From CAYSYM01 sp964435115 (GTDB lineage Bacteria > Chloroflexota > UBA6077 > CF-72), in contig CAYSYM010000004.1 in the NCBI GenBank assembly GCA_964435115.1, forward strand, positions 1 to 64,000: a DNA stretch of 64,000 nt, in the 5' to 3' direction. The notes beneath the pieces are model-generated. The model was not told the origin of the DNA, did no database searches, and worked only from the letters and a program-made list of their open reading frames with translations. The position numbers and the translations under genes are program-made. The stretch's first letter is position 1. Each line of letters opens with the position of its first letter. This document shows positions 18,380 through 31,725 of this stretch, in pieces.

Positions 18380-18383
<4 letters not shown>
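16860..18383 (+). CDS. carA: carbamoyl-phosphate synthase small subunit with repeat-derived linker and tail
   Basis: The glutaminase subunit that feeds ammonia to CarB. The N-terminal domain (NTGMTGYQEIATDPSYRGQMV) and the class I amidotransferase domain are present, with the nucleophile Cys in LLGICLGHQLLG and His/Glu in QYHPEGCPGP. The protein is 507 residues against a usual 360-390. About 25 extra residues lie between the domains, encoded by dispersed-repeat DNA (17411-17460). A low-complexity Gly/Ala/Pro/Arg tail of about 110 residues follows the usual end near 18054 and is encoded by GC-rich intergenic-type repeats. The start is GTG 16860 (GTGA overlap with pyrC); ATG 16896 is an alternative. 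Core function is probably intact. Confidence 0.9.
17411..17460. repeat. dispersed repeat copy inside carA
   Basis: The words GGGTGTCGGG, CGTCGGGTGTCGG and GTATCGGGAATCGG match the intergenic repeats at 1880-1924 and 9646-9789. Here they are translated in frame, as the linker between the two CarA domains. Confidence 0.65.
18190..18379. repeat. GC-rich tandem and hairpin repeats at the carA 3' end
   Basis: Near-identical units of the form GAGGG(G/C)TGCGGGGGCTCC repeat several times (about 18200-18302). Two perfect hairpins follow: a 9-bp stem GCGGGGGGC / GCCCCCCGC (18303-18311 and 18315-18323, loop GAA) and a 7-bp stem GCTCCCC / GGGGAGC (18343-18349 and 18354-18360, loop TGGA). This composition is usual for intergenic repeats, yet the carA frame stays open through it. 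The second hairpin ends 19 nt before the carB start and could affect carB translation. Confidence 0.75.
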
Positions 18384-21622
<3,239 letters not shown>

Positions 21623-21674
21623 CGGCCCGCCTACAACGCCGCCCGGCGCCGGCGCACCCTCCTTGCTACGTCGC

Positions 21675-21704
21675 TTGCTGGGCCGGAAAAGGCACGGCTA
21701 GTAT
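21675..21704 (+). promoter_or_regulatory. promoter of the TolB-like lipoprotein gene, possibly leaderless
   Basis: TTGCTG (21675-21680), an 18-nt spacer, then TAGTAT (21699-21704). The ATG follows after only 9 nt with no Shine-Dalgarno sequence between, so the transcript may begin at or very near the start codon. Confidence 0.5.
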
Positions 21705-21713
21705 CCCCGCGGC

Positions 21714-22736
21714 ATGCTGCCGTCTCGCTGGCTCATTGCCGGCTTCGTCGCACTGGCCACGAGCCTGCTGCTCGCGTGCGGGCCGAACGCCCTGCCGCGC
21801 CGGGCAGCCGCGGCGGTGGAGCCGGTCGCCGCTATCCAGGCGGGTGCTGCGCCGCAGGTGCCGGTTGCGCAGCTCATCGGCGGGAGCCAGCTCGAGGGGC
21901 GGCTGCTGTTCGTCAAGGAGGGGAACGTCTGGCTGTGGGAGAACGGCGGTGCGCGTCCGCTTGGGGAGGGCGATACCTGGCGGCAGCCACGCTGGGCCCC
22001 CGACGGGAAGCGGTTCGCCTACGTGCTGCGGGGCAACAGCTTCTCCGACATCGTCGTGGCCGACCTCCAGGGAAACACGCAAACTCGCCTGACCCGATCG
22101 CAGTCGCGGATCCTCGAGGAGAATGACTGGAACTTTCGCCCGACGTGGTCGCCCGACGGCAAGCAGATCGCGTTCATCTCTGACGCGAGCTCGTCCAACC
22201 TGAACCTGTGGCTCATGAATGCCGCCGACGGCAGCGGCAAACGCCCGCTCGCCACGCCTGGCCTGGTCCAGGAGACGGTGGACGAGCTGGCGTGGTCGCC
22301 GGACGGGTCGCAGCTCGCCGTAGCGCTCTTCTCCGGCGGCGTGAGCCAGGTGGCCATTGTCCCGACGGGCACGCGCGCCCGGCAGTCAGGGCAGGTCCTC
22401 ACCGACATTCCTGGCGGCGCGCTCGACCCGGCGTGGTCGCCGGACGGCCGGTGGATCGCCTACGCGGCGCGCGAGGGGAAAGGCGTCGACGTCTTCGTGA
22501 TGGCTGCCGACGGCTCCCGGCGCCAGCGACTCACCGACGATGGACTCGCTCGGTCGCCTGCCTGGAGCCCTGATGGGCGATCCATCGCCTACCTCTCGGC
22601 CCAGGGCGGGACGTTCGACGTGTGGGTGGTCGACGTGCAGGCGCCCGGGTCGAGCGGGCTGGAGGCGACGGGCCGGCGCCAGCTCACGCGGAACCTGGGG
22701 CTCGACGCGACGTCGGGGGTCTCATGGGGACGCTGA
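21714..22736 (+). CDS. TolB-like beta-propeller lipoprotein
   Basis: A 340-residue exported protein. The N-terminal signal ends in a lipobox (SLLLAC, Cys22), so it should be lipid-anchored on the outer face of the membrane. The mature part contains at least five PD40/WD40-like propeller motifs (WAPDGKRFAY, WSPDGKQIAF, WSPDGSQLAV, WSPDGRWIAY, WSPDGRSIAY). This is the fold of TolB propeller proteins, but no Tol partners are nearby, so its role (binding, sensing or scaffolding) is open. The start is ATG 21714. A small GC hairpin (22740-22763) follows the gene. Confidence 0.85.
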   Translation: MLPSRWLIAGFVALATSLLLACGPNALPRRAAAAVEPVAAIQAGAAPQVPVAQLIGGSQLEGRLLFVKEGNVWLWENGGARPLGEGDTWRQPRWAPDGKRFAYVLRGNSFSDIVVADLQGNTQTRLTRSQSRILEENDWNFRPTWSPDGKQIAFISDASSSNLNLWLMNAADGSGKRPLATPGLVQETVDELAWSPDGSQLAVALFSGGVSQVAIVPTGTRARQSGQVLTDIPGGALDPAWSPDGRWIAYAAREGKGVDVFVMAADGSRRQRLTDDGLARSPAWSPDGRSIAYLSAQGGTFDVWVVDVQAPGSSGLEATGRRQLTRNLGLDATSGVSWGR

Positions 22737-22778
22737 GAACGCCGCCACCGCCGCGCGGCGGCGCCCCGGGAGACGCGT

Positions 22779-23969
22779 GTGGGGGATGAAGGCGCGCGGG
22801 TTGCCTCGGAAGGTCCTGCCAGCCTTCGCGCGAGTACGACCTCGCAGCACGGGCACGCGGCTGGGTGCGCGGCCAGAGCGGCGGCGGCGGCGCGGCTGGG
22901 AGCCGAGCGCCGGCGGCTCTTCGTCGTCGGGGCGCTCTTGTCGCTCGCCGTCCCACTCGTCCCCTACCTGACGGGCACCTGGGAGACGCTGTGGTTCGGG
23001 CTCGCGGCTTCAGCGCTGCCGCTGCCGATCCGCTCGGCGGTTTTCCTGGTCGGCTTCCAGGCGATCGTGGCGGTGGTGACACTGCCGTTCGCCGCGTACG
23101 GCGGGCTCATCCTGCCGCACGCGTTCGGACTCTCGCGCCAGGGCTGGCGAGACTGGGTGGCCGACTGGGCGAAGGGGGCTGGGCTGGGCATGGCGCTGGG
23201 CAGCCTGGGCGGGGGCGCCTACCTCTGGTCGGTCCTCACGTTCGGCGGAGGCTGGTGGTGGGTCTTCGGCCTGCTCGTCTCCACCGCCACAGTGCTGCTG
23301 GTGTTCGTCACGCCGTACCTGCTTGTGCCACTCTTCTTCAAGATGCGCCCGCTGGCCGACCAGGCGGCGGCGGAGCGGATCCGCGCGCTCCTGCGACGGG
23401 CGGGAGCCGAGGTGCGGGAGGTCGCCTCGCTGGACTTCTCGCGGCGCACGGCCGAGGCGAACGCCGCGGTCATCGGCCTCGGCCGGTCGCGCCGGGTGGT
23501 GCTCGCCGACACGCTGCTGGCCGACTTTCCGGCGCGTGAGGTCGACGCGGTCGTCGCGCACGAGCTGGGGCACCACGTCCACCGCGACGTGGCGCGCCTG
23601 CTCGCCCTCTACCTGGCCATCCAGTGGGTTGGCCTGGCGCTGGCCGCCTGGCTGGCCCCCGCCGCCCTGCCCATCCTGAGCCTGCCGCACCTCGGCTACG
23701 TGCCCGGGTACCCGGCGCTGCTGGCGGCGGCCGAGCTGTATCTCCTCCTGCTCACGCCGCTGACCGGCTGGTGGTCCCGGCAACTGGAAGCCGCCGCCGA
23801 CACCTTCGCGCTGCAGCTCACGGGCGACCCCCCGGCGTTCGCCTCGGCCATGCGGCGGCTTGGCTGCCAGAACCTGGTGGAGCTGTGGCCGCCCCGCTGG
23901 GCCGAACTGCTGCTGGGCACGCACCCGGCGCTGGGCCGACGCATCGCTCGGGCGGAGGGTCCTGGCTGA
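22779..23969 (+). CDS. M48-family membrane metalloprotease (Ste24-like)
   Basis: An integral-membrane zinc protease of 396 residues. Several hydrophobic segments (about 47-65, 86-108, 135-150, 160-187, 272-300, 312-330) surround the zinc site HELGHH at 261-266, and the third ligand is Glu337 in LEAAAD. The segment RRTAEANAAVIGLGRSRRVVLADTLL is typical of CAAX-protease/Ste24-type M48 members. A role in membrane protein quality control or processing is inferred. The start is GTG 22779, with GGGAG 6 nt upstream; the first 40 residues are poorly conserved in character. TGATG overlap with the next gene. Confidence 0.88.
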   Translation: MGDEGARVASEGPASLRASTTSQHGHAAGCAARAAAAARLGAERRRLFVVGALLSLAVPLVPYLTGTWETLWFGLAASALPLPIRSAVFLVGFQAIVAVVTLPFAAYGGLILPHAFGLSRQGWRDWVADWAKGAGLGMALGSLGGGAYLWSVLTFGGGWWWVFGLLVSTATVLLVFVTPYLLVPLFFKMRPLADQAAAERIRALLRRAGAEVREVASLDFSRRTAEANAAVIGLGRSRRVVLADTLLADFPAREVDAVVAHELGHHVHRDVARLLALYLAIQWVGLALAAWLAPAALPILSLPHLGYVPGYPALLAAAELYLLLLTPLTGWWSRQLEAAADTFALQLTGDPPAFASAMRRLGCQNLVELWPPRWAELLLGTHPALGRRIARAEGPG

Positions 23970-24403
23970 TGGCGGCGACGCCGGCCCGCTCGGGCGAGGC
24001 GCGCGTGCGCACGCCGGTCGGGCCACCCCCGCTGGCGCTGCGGCTGGCGGCGGTCCTCGCTGTCCCGTTGCTGCTGTACGCGCTGGTGGCAACCGGTCAG
24101 AAGGCCCTCGACAACTACCAGCTCAACCAGGAGGCGGACACGCTCCGCGCCGAGGTACGGGCCCTCCGGGACGAGAACGTGCGGCTGCAGGAGGAGATGG
24201 CGGCCGCACGCACGGACGCGGCGATCGAAGCGGTTGCCCGGGAGCAGCTCGGGCTGGTGAAACCAGGGGACAGCGCGGTGGTGCTGGTGCCGGCCGGGCA
24301 GCAGGAGCAGACGATGGAACCCACGCCGCGGCCGGCCCCGCCCCCACCACCTCCGTGGCAGCAGTGGTGGAACGTCTTCTTCGGCCCAAAGGCGGGCGGC
24401 TGA
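23969..24403 (+). CDS. FtsB/DivIC-like septum formation protein
   Basis: A 144-residue bitopic membrane protein with a short cytosolic N-terminus, one transmembrane helix at about 24-44, a coiled coil at about 46-80 (LDNYQLNQEADTLRAEVRALRDENVRLQEEM) and the family's REQLGLVKPGDSAVVLV motif at about 92-108. The Pro-rich tail is not conserved. It probably belongs to the divisome. The ATG overlaps the protease stop (TGATG), with GGAGGG upstream. Its place before tilS and ftsH is the common arrangement for divIC genes. Confidence 0.85.
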   Translation: MAATPARSGEARVRTPVGPPPLALRLAAVLAVPLLLYALVATGQKALDNYQLNQEADTLRAEVRALRDENVRLQEEMAAARTDAAIEAVAREQLGLVKPGDSAVVLVPAGQQEQTMEPTPRPAPPPPPPWQQWWNVFFGPKAGG

Positions 24404-24428
24404 GCGCGAAGCGCTCAGGGGGCACAGG

Positions 24429-25559
24429 GTGGTAGCGGCAGCTTCCCGGGTGGTCGGCGTGGCCCTGCGGGACGTGGCGGCGCGCAGCGACCTGTTCCAG
24501 GCGGGGAAGAGGCTGGTCGTCGGGTTCTCAGGCGGGCAGGACTCCACCTGCCTGCTGCACGCGCTGGTGGAGATGGGGCGTGCGGTCGACTTCGAGGTGG
24601 TCGCGACGCACGTGGACCACGGGCTGCGTGCCGACTCCGGGGCAGACGCGGCGCGCGCGGTCGACATCGCCCGCGGGCTTGGGGTCAGAGCCGTCGCGCG
24701 GCGGGTCGACGTGGGCGCGTACCGCAGGCGGCTCCGGCAGTGGTCCATCCAGCAGGCGGCGCGGGCGGCGCGCTACCAGGCGCTGGCCCAGGTAGTGGCC
24801 GAGGTGGACGCCGACGCGCTGATGGTGGCCCACACGGCCGACGACCAGGCCGAGACCGTGCTGCTGAACCTGCTGCGTGGCTCGGGGCTGGCCGGGCTGG
24901 CCGGGATGCGGCTGGACGAGACGATCAGCCCGGCGCGGCTCGGCCCAGCCGCGCCGGAGCTGGGCGATCGGCCGGTTCCGGTCCCCGAACGGCTGCGCCT
25001 GGTCCGCCCTCTGCTACGTATCGAGCGTCGGACGACCCTCGCGTACTGTGCCGAGCTCGCCCTCCCCATCGTCGCCGATGCCTCCAACCTGTCCCGCGCG
25101 TACACCCGGAACCGCGTGCGCCTGGATGTGCTGCCCGTCCTGGAGCAGCTCAACCCGGCGGTGCGCACGGTCCTCGCCCGCACGGCGGACCTGGTGGCAG
25201 ACGAACAGGCGGCGCTGGACGGCGTGGCGCGGACGCTGCACGCGTCGCTCGCGCGACCGGCCGGCCGGCGCACGCTCGCGTACGACCGCTCCGCCTGGGA
25301 GTCGCAGCCCCGTGGCCTCCAGCGCCGCCTGCTGCGGCTGGGGATCGAGACCCTCACCGGCGGGCTCGAGGACGTGCCGGCCGGTTCCCTGGAGGACGCG
25401 CTCGACGTGCTGCGGGCCGGGCGGGCCGGGCGGGCGTACCACCTGCCGCGGAACGTGGAGCTCACCGTCCTGGAGCAGCGCCTCCTGCTGCAGGTGCGCG
25501 AGCCCGCCCCCGGGCGGCAGCCGCCTTTTCCTTCGGCGGCCGGAGGGCCGAGCGTATAA
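24429..25559 (+). CDS. tilS: tRNA(Ile)-lysidine synthase
   Basis: Converts cytidine 34 of the AUA-reading isoleucine tRNA to lysidine using ATP. It has 376 residues; the PP-loop SGGQDS is at 34-39, followed by THVDHGLR, QAARAARYQAL and MVAHTADDQAETVLLNLLRGSGLAGLAGM, all TilS signatures, and RNRVRLDVLPVLEQLNP. The C-terminal region is shorter than in E. coli TilS but within the range of the family. The start is GTG 24429, with a G-rich ribosome site 6 nt upstream. The stop codon overlaps the ftsH -10 box. Confidence 0.93.
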   Translation: MVAAASRVVGVALRDVAARSDLFQAGKRLVVGFSGGQDSTCLLHALVEMGRAVDFEVVATHVDHGLRADSGADAARAVDIARGLGVRAVARRVDVGAYRRRLRQWSIQQAARAARYQALAQVVAEVDADALMVAHTADDQAETVLLNLLRGSGLAGLAGMRLDETISPARLGPAAPELGDRPVPVPERLRLVRPLLRIERRTTLAYCAELALPIVADASNLSRAYTRNRVRLDVLPVLEQLNPAVRTVLARTADLVADEQAALDGVARTLHASLARPAGRRTLAYDRSAWESQPRGLQRRLLRLGIETLTGGLEDVPAGSLEDALDVLRAGRAGRAYHLPRNVELTVLEQRLLLQVREPAPGRQPPFPSAAGGPSV

Positions 25560-25560
25560 T
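25532..25560 (+). promoter_or_regulatory. ftsH promoter
   Basis: A perfect TATAAT (25555-25560) overlaps the tilS stop codon. A weak -35 (TTCGGC, 25532-25537) lies 17 nt upstream. A small hairpin (GCCGCC 25520-25525 with GGCGGC 25535-25540) covers the -35 region. ftsH begins 112 nt further on, giving it its own transcription start. Confidence 0.6.
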
Positions 25561-25672
25561 CGTCCGGCAGCCGCGAGCGCGTCCTCTAGCGGGGGTCGGC
25601 GGCGGTTCGCGTGGTGCATGCTGGCTGACGACACCCCCTACCCCTGCCCGACCCCGGAGGGCACGACTGTTT

Positions 25673-27628
<1,956 letters not shown>

Positions 27629-27654
27629 GCCGCGCGGGCCCGGGCCCGCGCGGC
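27629..27654 (+). terminator. 26-bp perfect palindrome after ftsH
   Basis: A perfect inverted repeat of 13-bp arms (GCCGCGCGGGCCC and its complement) starts at the first base after the ftsH stop. It would form a very stable hairpin at the end of the transcript. There is no U tract, so it may act as a terminator aided by other factors or as an RNA-stabilising end. Confidence 0.65.
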
Positions 27655-28021
27655 CTCATCGGGCTCGTCAACGCGCCTGGACCGTTTCACAGGTCTGACC
27701 GCGAATGAGTCGCTACGCATGCGGGTACGTGCCGACCGCTCGACGCGGGTCTTGGCTGCGTGAATAGCAGATTGAGCGCTCCACCCGGTTGGTGACGGAC
27801 GTGATCTCAGACGCACGGATTGGGGGAGGGCACCCCGGGTAGGCCCTCTCTCCGGCGCACCCCGAGCGGACTGGCGATCGGCCGGCGAGCAGCCGCGAGG
27901 GTGAACGCCTCGCCTCAGCTGCTGAGGCGGTCGGCGCGCTGAAGCTATCGGGTTGGGGGCGGCGCGGGCGTGGCGATGGACGCTGCGCTGCGAGTGGCCG
28001 CGATTGTGACACGGCGCCCCC
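27655..28021. other. intergenic region before the sugar locus
   Basis: About 370 bp with no convincing gene, tRNA or repeat. Codon character is lost and short open frames in it look like noise. The promoter of the ROK gene lies at its right end. Confidence 0.6.
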
Positions 28022-28049
28022 TTGACACCCGGCAGGCCCCGTGTACTTT
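28022..28049 (+). promoter_or_regulatory. promoter of the ROK regulator, possibly leaderless, with flanking inverted repeat
   Basis: A perfect -35 TTGACA (28022-28027), a 16-nt spacer, then TACTTT (28044-28049). The first ATG follows after 9 nt without a Shine-Dalgarno sequence. ACACGG (28009-28014) and CCGTGT (28039-28044) form a 6-bp inverted repeat that brackets the -35 and touches the -10, a possible autoregulatory operator. Confidence 0.6.
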
Positions 28050-28058
28050 ATTCAGTGC

Positions 28059-29273
28059 ATGAACCAAGTGCCGACGTTGCGGGGCGGCGGGGGGTTGATG
28101 CGCGAGCTGAATGCGACAGCGCTGCTCAATCTGATCAAGGAGCGCGGCCAGATCTCGCGGATCGACCTCGCCCACACGTCCGGCCTCAGCCCGGCCGCGG
28201 TGACGGTGATCACCCGGGCCCTGATCCGGCGCGGGCTCGTGCGGGAGACCGGGCCCGGCGAGTCGCGTGGGGGGCGGCGCTCCGTCCTTCTCCAGCTCGA
28301 GCCGTCGGCCGGGTACGTGGTTGGCCTGAAGCTTATGGAGCAGGCTGCCGCCTTGGCCGTCACGGATCTCGCCGCCAACGTGGTGTTCCACGAGGTCCAC
28401 CGCGTGGACGTTCGCGGCCAGGGTCCTACAGCCGCGGTCGAGCCCGTGCGGGCCGCATTGCGGGCGGCGCGCATCGCGCCCGAGCGGCTGTACGGGGTGG
28501 GGGTTGGGCTCTCGGGCGTCATCGACGCGGAGGCTGGCGTCTGCCGCTACTCGGCCCTGCTCGGCTGGCGCGACGTGGACGTGCGGGCGCCGCTGGAGGC
28601 GGCGCTGGGCCATCGTGTGTGGGTGGACAACGACGTGAACACGCTCGCGATCTACGAGCAGTGGTTCGGCGCCGGGCGTGGGCAGTCCAACGTCCTCGTG
28701 GTGACGGTCGGCCGTGGGGTGGGCCTGGGCATTGTGGCCCAGGGCGCGTTCTACCGTGGGTCGACCGGGGGCGCGGGCGAGTTCGGGCATACGACGCTCG
28801 TGCCCGATGGCCCCGAGTGCTCGTGCGGCAAACAGGGCTGCCTGGAGGCGTACGTGTCGGACGCCGCGATCGTGCGCGCCGCCCGTGGCGCGGGGTGCGA
28901 GGTGGAAGACGTCGCAGCGGTGCGTGCCGCGGCCCAGAGGGGTGATCCAGGCGCGCGGCAGGCGTACGACGAGGCGGGGCGGGCACTTGGGATTGGCCTG
29001 GCCAACCTCGTCAACCTCTTCGACCCCGGACTGATCGTGCTCGCCGGCGAGGGAGCGGTCGCCGGCGACTTGCTGTTCGGGCCGATGCGTGCGGCGCTTG
29101 CGCGGTACGTCTTCGATCGCCTGGGGGCGAACCTGCGTATCGTCATCGAGCCGAGTGGCGACGAGAGCTGGGCGCGGGGCGCCGCCAGCCTCGTCCTGCG
29201 GGAGCTCTTCCGCGGACCGCTGCGGGAAGCCGCAGACGGGTGGCCGCGCCGGCGCCTGCAGGCGGTCGGCTGA
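28059..29273 (+). CDS. ROK-family transcriptional regulator
   Basis: A cytosolic sugar-responsive regulator of the NagC/XylR type, 404 residues. A MarR-like winged helix-turn-helix (about 32-62, QISRIDLAHTSGLSPAAVTVITRALIRRGLV) precedes a sugar-kinase-fold domain with VGVGLSGVID, DNDVNTLAIYEQW and the zinc and ROK signature GHTTLVPDGPECSCGKQGCLEAY. The start is ATG 28059 as a probably leaderless message; ATG 28098 (MRELNATALL), with a G-rich stretch before it, is an alternative. It stands directly upstream of the sugar ABC transporter and glucosidase genes, which it probably controls. Confidence 0.9.
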   Translation: MNQVPTLRGGGGLMRELNATALLNLIKERGQISRIDLAHTSGLSPAAVTVITRALIRRGLVRETGPGESRGGRRSVLLQLEPSAGYVVGLKLMEQAAALAVTDLAANVVFHEVHRVDVRGQGPTAAVEPVRAALRAARIAPERLYGVGVGLSGVIDAEAGVCRYSALLGWRDVDVRAPLEAALGHRVWVDNDVNTLAIYEQWFGAGRGQSNVLVVTVGRGVGLGIVAQGAFYRGSTGGAGEFGHTTLVPDGPECSCGKQGCLEAYVSDAAIVRAARGAGCEVEDVAAVRAAAQRGDPGARQAYDEAGRALGIGLANLVNLFDPGLIVLAGEGAVAGDLLFGPMRAALARYVFDRLGANLRIVIEPSGDESWARGAASLVLRELFRGPLREAADGWPRRRLQAVG

Positions 29274-29454
29274 TGGCGGGCGACCCAGCGTGGCTTCGGG
29301 CCGCATATCGCCGTCGAGGAGGAACTCGCCTATCGACTGTGAACCTGGGCTGGTGGACCTGCAGCTTCGTGAGGCCGCAGGGCGTCTCGCTCCACCGCGT
29401 CGAGTCCGCTGCGACAGCGGACGCCGAGGTGGCATTCCAGAACAGGAGTTTCCG

Positions 29455-30705
29455 ATGCGTTCACGGTTCTGGGTCGTCCGGCTCGTGGTCGCGGCGACCT
29501 TCCTCTCAAGCCTGGCCCTCTCCTCGGGGGTTGCGTCTGCGCAGCAGACGACCACCATCACGTTCTGGCACGGCTACAGCCCCGCCGAGATCGAGGTGCT
29601 GCAGAACCGCGTGATCCCAGCCTTCGAGGCCGCCTACCCTGGCATCAAGGTGAATGCGCAGGCGATCCCGTACGACGAGCTCCGCCGGAAGCTGCTGGCC
29701 GGCATAGCTGGCGGTGAGACGCCCGATGTGCTGCGGGCGGACATCATCTGGGTGCCGGAGCTCGCCGATATGGGCGCCCTGGTGCCGCTCAGCGATGTGA
29801 TGCCGGACTTCTGGGATTACGCGGCGACGGTCTTCCCCGGGCCGCTCCAGACGAACCAGTGGCAGGGCAGGTACTACGGCCTGCCGCTCGACACCAATAC
29901 GCGCGTCCTGATCTACAACCAGGCGCTCTACCAGCAGGCTGGCATCGAGACGCTCCCGGCGACGGTCGACGAGTTCGAGGCCAGCATGGCCCGTATCAGC
30001 GGGCTCGGGCCGGACATCTACGGCTACGCCGAGTCGGGACCGGGTGCCTGGTCCGTGTTGCCGTGGGTCTTCTCCTTCGGGGGCGACATCACCGATCCTG
30101 CGGTGACGAGCGCCTACGGCTACGCGAATGGGCCGGCGACCGTAGCCGCCGTCACCCGCTTCAAGCAGTGGCTGGACGCGGGCTACCTGTCGCCGAGCGT
30201 GCTGGGCGGGGGTATCGGCACCTCCGATGGGTTGGGCAAGAACCTGTACGGGAACGTCCTGGATGGGCCGTGGATGAAGCCGATCCTGGCGGGACAGTTC
30301 CCCGACCTGAGCTACGACTTCGCGCTCGTGCCCGCGGGCCCCGGCGGCAGCAGCTCCGTGGTCGGCGGCGAAGACATTGTCGTGTTCGAAGCCAGCCAGC
30401 AGAAGGAGGCCGCGCTTGCCTTCGTCCGCTTCATGCTCGGGGAGAACGCCCAGCTTGAGATGGGTAAGATCGGTCAGATGCCCGTGCTCAATAGCCTGGT
30501 CGGCAATCCAGACTTGCCCAGCTACTACCAGGTCTTCATGTCGCAGCTTCAGACCGCGAAGGCCCGTACGCCGCACCCGAAGTGGGCCAAGATCGACCAG
30601 GCGTTCAGCGAAGCGGTCGAGAAGGTGCTGCGTGACCAGGCTGACCCGCAGAGCGCACTGGACGAGGCGGCGGACACCATCACCCGGTTGATCGAGGGCG
30701 GCTAG
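29455..30705 (+). CDS. sugar ABC transporter substrate-binding protein
   Basis: An exported binding protein of 416 residues for a CUT1-type importer. It has a Sec signal peptide (1-29, hydrophobic core then ASA before QQ) without a lipobox cysteine. The mature part begins TITFWHGYSPAEIEVLQNRVIPAFEAAYPGIKV and shows the extracellular solute-binding protein family 1 pattern (GETPDVLRADIIWVPELADMGAL, YYGLPLDTNTRVLIYN). ATG 29455 has AGGAG 7 nt upstream. The ligand cannot be read from sequence; the downstream GH15 and GH66 genes suggest isomalto-oligosaccharides. A strong hairpin follows the stop. Confidence 0.92.
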   Translation: MRSRFWVVRLVVAATFLSSLALSSGVASAQQTTTITFWHGYSPAEIEVLQNRVIPAFEAAYPGIKVNAQAIPYDELRRKLLAGIAGGETPDVLRADIIWVPELADMGALVPLSDVMPDFWDYAATVFPGPLQTNQWQGRYYGLPLDTNTRVLIYNQALYQQAGIETLPATVDEFEASMARISGLGPDIYGYAESGPGAWSVLPWVFSFGGDITDPAVTSAYGYANGPATVAAVTRFKQWLDAGYLSPSVLGGGIGTSDGLGKNLYGNVLDGPWMKPILAGQFPDLSYDFALVPAGPGGSSSVVGGEDIVVFEASQQKEAALAFVRFMLGENAQLEMGKIGQMPVLNSLVGNPDLPSYYQVFMSQLQTAKARTPHPKWAKIDQAFSEAVEKVLRDQADPQSALDEAADTITRLIEGG

Positions 30706-30728
30706 CGCGCTCTCTCCCCGCGCTAGCC
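30700..30728 (+). terminator. hairpin between binding-protein and permease genes
   Basis: A perfect 10-bp stem (GGCTAGCGCG with CGCGCTAGCC) and a 9-nt loop, overlapping the binding-protein stop codon. Such hairpins commonly protect the binding-protein message and reduce read-through into permease genes. No U tract follows. Confidence 0.6.
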
Positions 30729-30784
30729 TGGGCGGTGGGGGTGAGCCGTGCACCCCCCACCCCCCTCGGCTGGCCGGATGACCC

Positions 30785-31723
30785 GTGGACTCCCTCACCA
30801 CCGTTGCTCCCACCAGTCGGCGGCACCCGAGGGCTGCCGCCCGCCCCTCCGCGCTGCGCCGGGCGCTGCCGGTCTACCTGTTCATGCTCCCGGCGCTGGC
30901 GCTGTTCGTGGCCTGGTGGGTCTACCCGCTCGCCAACTCCTTCGTGATGAGCTTCTACAAGTGGAACCTCATCAAACCCAGCGTCTTCATCGGCCCGGAC
31001 AACTACGAGCGGGCGCTGCGGGACCCGGTGTTCTGGACGGCGCTGCGGAACACCCTGGCCTACGTCGCGATCACCGTGGCGGGTCAGATGGTGCTGGGAC
31101 TCGGCGCCGCACTGCTGCTGGACCGCAGGCTGCGCTTCCGTGCCCTCTTCCGCGCCATCTACTACCTCCCGGTCGTCTCCTCGTGGGTCGTCGTCTCGCT
31201 GATCTTCGTCTACCTGTACAACAGCCAGGCAGGTGCGGTGAACTTCCTCCTGCGGGACGTGTTCCACGTCATCCCCCGCAACATCAACTGGCTGGGCGAC
31301 CCGGCCACGGCGCTACCGGCCATCGCGGTGCTGGGCATCTGGAAGGGGATCGGCTGGACGATGGTCATCTTCCTGGCCGGGCTCCAGAGCGTTCCCGCCG
31401 ATCTTTACGAGGCTGCCGCTATCGACGGCGCGGGCGGCTGGCAGCGGCTGCGCCACATCACCGTGCCGCTCCTGCGCACCACCACGCTCTTCGTGCTCGT
31501 GATGCTGGTGATCGGCGGGTTCCAGGCGTTCATCTCGATCTACATCATGACCGCGGGTGGCCCGCTGCGCAGCACGGAGGTGCTGCTGACCTACATGTAC
31601 AAGGAGGCGTTCGAGAGCCTCGACCTGGGCTACGGGGCGGCCCTGTCGTACCTGCTGGCCGCCGTCGTCTTCGTCGTCAGTCTGGCTGAGATCAAGCTCC
31701 TGCGGCGGGAGGTGCAGTACTGA
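30785..31723 (+). CDS. sugar ABC transporter permease (MalF-like)
   Basis: An inner-membrane permease of 312 residues with six predicted transmembrane segments and the cytosolic EAA loop that docks the ATPase (EAAAIDGAGGWQRLRHITVPLL). The motif RALFRAIYYLPVVSSWVV and the ending ALSYLLAAVVFVVSLAEIKLLRR are typical of the first CUT1 permease. The start is GTG 30785; the ribosome site is weak. It lies 2 bp from the second permease gene. Confidence 0.92.
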   Translation: MDSLTTVAPTSRRHPRAAARPSALRRALPVYLFMLPALALFVAWWVYPLANSFVMSFYKWNLIKPSVFIGPDNYERALRDPVFWTALRNTLAYVAITVAGQMVLGLGAALLLDRRLRFRALFRAIYYLPVVSSWVVVSLIFVYLYNSQAGAVNFLLRDVFHVIPRNINWLGDPATALPAIAVLGIWKGIGWTMVIFLAGLQSVPADLYEAAAIDGAGGWQRLRHITVPLLRTTTLFVLVMLVIGGFQAFISIYIMTAGGPLRSTEVLLTYMYKEAFESLDLGYGAALSYLLAAVVFVVSLAEIKLLRREVQY

Positions 31724-31725
31724 CC

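Noticed and set aside
27655..28021. Possible tRNA or small RNA gene
   Set aside because: No cloverleaf, no conserved T-loop sequence and no terminator that fits.
27945..29561. Open frame of 538 codons antisense to the ROK gene
   Set aside because: No recognisable motif and skewed composition; the plus strand encodes an obvious ROK protein with promoter.
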